64,000 nucleotides of DNA from NCBI GenBank assembly GCA_016630955.3, contig CM050002.1, positions 744,001 to 808,000 on the forward strand. Reading direction: 5' to 3'. Position 1 is the first letter of the stretch. Each line of letters opens with the position of its first letter. The translations under genes were made by a program, and so were the position numbers. The stretch is from Didymella arachidicola (Eukaryota; Ascomycota; Dothideomycetes; Pleosporales; Didymellaceae). Positions 62,867-64,000 of this stretch are shown here, in pieces. Under the pieces are notes generated by a model. That model was not told the DNA's origin and did no database searches. It saw nothing but the letters and a program-made list of their open reading frames with translations.

Positions 62867-64000
62867 ATGGCGTCCAAATCCAGCGCTCAGGAGGAGGACC
62901 GCCCTTCTACCATACTCGCCGGTCTTGGGTTGGAGAACATCCTCCCGGTCAAAATGAACAAACGAGACCGGTCCAAGTCAAGGCAGCGACCGGCTGGGAC
63001 GACACCGATGGAGAGATCGACATCGTCTATGGAAAGCAGCTTTATGCTCGACCATTGGGGCTCACAGTCGCAGACGCTCGACGGGGTCAGCACTCCAGAT
63101 GGTCACGCGTCAAGCTCCAAGAACGAGGACAAGCTCACCCCGATCAGCAATTGGGCGCACTTGTCCTATATTAAGAACCAACGCAACAATCTACGTGCGG
63201 AGCTCAAAGCACATCAGATCGCCGGCGCCGAGGCAAAGCAGTCAGTAGCTTCTCTGCGTCGTATGGCATTCCGCATGGCCGTCAATATATCTGTGAAGGA
63301 AAAGCAGATTGCAACGAGTGCTCGCAACCTAGTCAGAAGCAGGAAAAGCCATTACCTTGACGGTAAGGATGCGGAGAAGAGGGTCGAAGAACTGAAGCGT
63401 TCGCTGCGTATCGAGGAGGGCAGGAACAAAGAGATATTGGAAGCTTTGGAAAAGGCTTCCATGTTGACTCTTCAATGCAAGTACCTCGCTGCTGATAATT
63501 CAAGATTCTGCTAATCCTACCCGTAGACGCCAATCCCAAACCACAAACGCAACACCGCCGTCTCCCAAGTCCACTCTCTCCTCCACCATCGCCGCCGACT
63601 CGGCTCGCAAACCTTAACGAAAGTCCGCTCCAACAACCCAGAACGCCGACTTGCCCGGCTTCCTCGGACTGGCACGATACGGACTGGGAGCTCGTTCCTG
63701 AACCGAGCCATAATGCCGACATCCGTACCTCAGACAGCCGTTTGATCAAGGCCAAGCGCGACTCTGATCAGGCTCTCGCTGCCTGTCGCAACCGTATCGC
63801 TGCATTGCAGGCAGAATGTGTGAAGAGCAGGGAGGATGGGCGACTGCTGCAGTCCGCAAAGGATGAGCTCACAGAGAAAGTGCGTTCTCACAAGGTACAA
63901 ATTGAAGAGCTGGAAAGCTCGAAGGCCAGCGTCACGAAGACGCTGGAAGCTGCACAACAGCAGCTCACAGCATTAAGAGCTTCGGAGAGGACTTTGAAAC
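62867..64000 (+). CDS. Coiled-coil protein, 3' end outside window
   Basis: Exons are 62867-63476 and 63527 to the window end. The join uses a GC donor (CAAT|GCAAGT) and the acceptor CTAATCCTACCCGTAG; the GT two bases further on would lead to an early stop, so a GC-AG intron of 50 nt is preferred. The N-terminus is Ser-rich and basic (KRDRSKSRQRPAGTTPMERS). TPISNWAHLSYIKNQRNNLR opens a long helical region (LKAHQIAGAEAKQSVASLRR, KDAEKRVEELKRSLRIEEGR). Exon 2 starts with a Pro-rich linker and resumes a coiled coil (VRSHKVQIEELESSKASVTK). Family not recognised. Confidence 0.7.

Noticed and set aside
1..64000. tRNA, rRNA or CRISPR features
   Set aside because: I looked for B-box like GGTTCGANNCC strings with a matching acceptor stem and for regularly spaced direct repeats and saw none that were convincing. 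A dedicated tRNA search would be decisive.

Overview
The window looks like nuclear chromosome sequence from a filamentous ascomycete (Pezizomycotina). Genes are close together on both strands. They are broken by short GT-AG introns, mostly 41-60 nt with CTAAC/CTGAC-like branch sites, and many families are typical of these fungi: Zn2Cys6 regulator, Baeyer-Villiger monooxygenases, Crh-type GH16, DUF7732-like protein and a Fot/pogo transposon. The class (perhaps Dothideomycetes) is a guess. No tRNA, rRNA or CRISPR array was recognised. Exon limits come from reading splice signals and phase by eye.

Layout. (1) Positions 1-13485 hold a compact oxidative gene set: an allantoate-permease-type MFS transporter (cut by the window start), a metallo-beta-lactamase-fold hydrolase, a Baeyer-Villiger monooxygenase, a Zn2Cys6 regulator, a short-chain dehydrogenase, a second Baeyer-Villiger monooxygenase and a zinc alcohol dehydrogenase. 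Together they could take a cyclic alcohol or ketone through a lactone to an open hydroxy acid and oxidise it further. CGG/CCG palindromes lie in three of the promoters. (2) Positions 13614-22500 hold a mitochondrial protein of unknown role, a long coiled-coil protein, a multi-exon C2H2 zinc finger protein, a GNAT acetyltransferase and a Gly/Ser-rich secreted DUF7732-like protein. (3) An apparently intact Fot/pogo transposon sits at 22713-24594, with TA duplications and extra copies of its left end. (4) Positions 25475-37375 hold a small mitochondrial protein, PET117 and V-ATPase subunit G sharing a 185-nt promoter, a mitochondrial-type lipase, an alpha-arrestin, an F-box-like protein and a peroxisomal SCP2 protein ending in SKL. 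(5) A DHA1 drug/polyamine transporter (38577-40448) and a tiny membrane protein (41576-41794) follow. (6) Positions 43567-51482 form a second metabolic group: a sugar transporter, a GH95 alpha-L-fucosidase, an SGNH esterase and a GH1 beta-glucosidase. None of the three enzymes has a visible signal peptide, which points to uptake and intracellular breakdown of fucosylated, perhaps acetylated, oligosaccharides such as xyloglucan fragments. (7) Positions 51549-64000 hold an APH-family kinase-like protein, an unknown basic protein, a mitochondrial acyl-CoA dehydrogenase, a Crh-type cell wall transglycosylase with a transmembrane tail, a large unknown protein with a transposase-like helix-turn-helix, and the start of a coiled-coil protein that runs off the window.

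The two metabolic groups are the most interesting content. Unusual gene structures (a 9-nt and a 14-nt exon, an ATG-only first coding exon, two probable GC-AG introns) are listed as separate findings.
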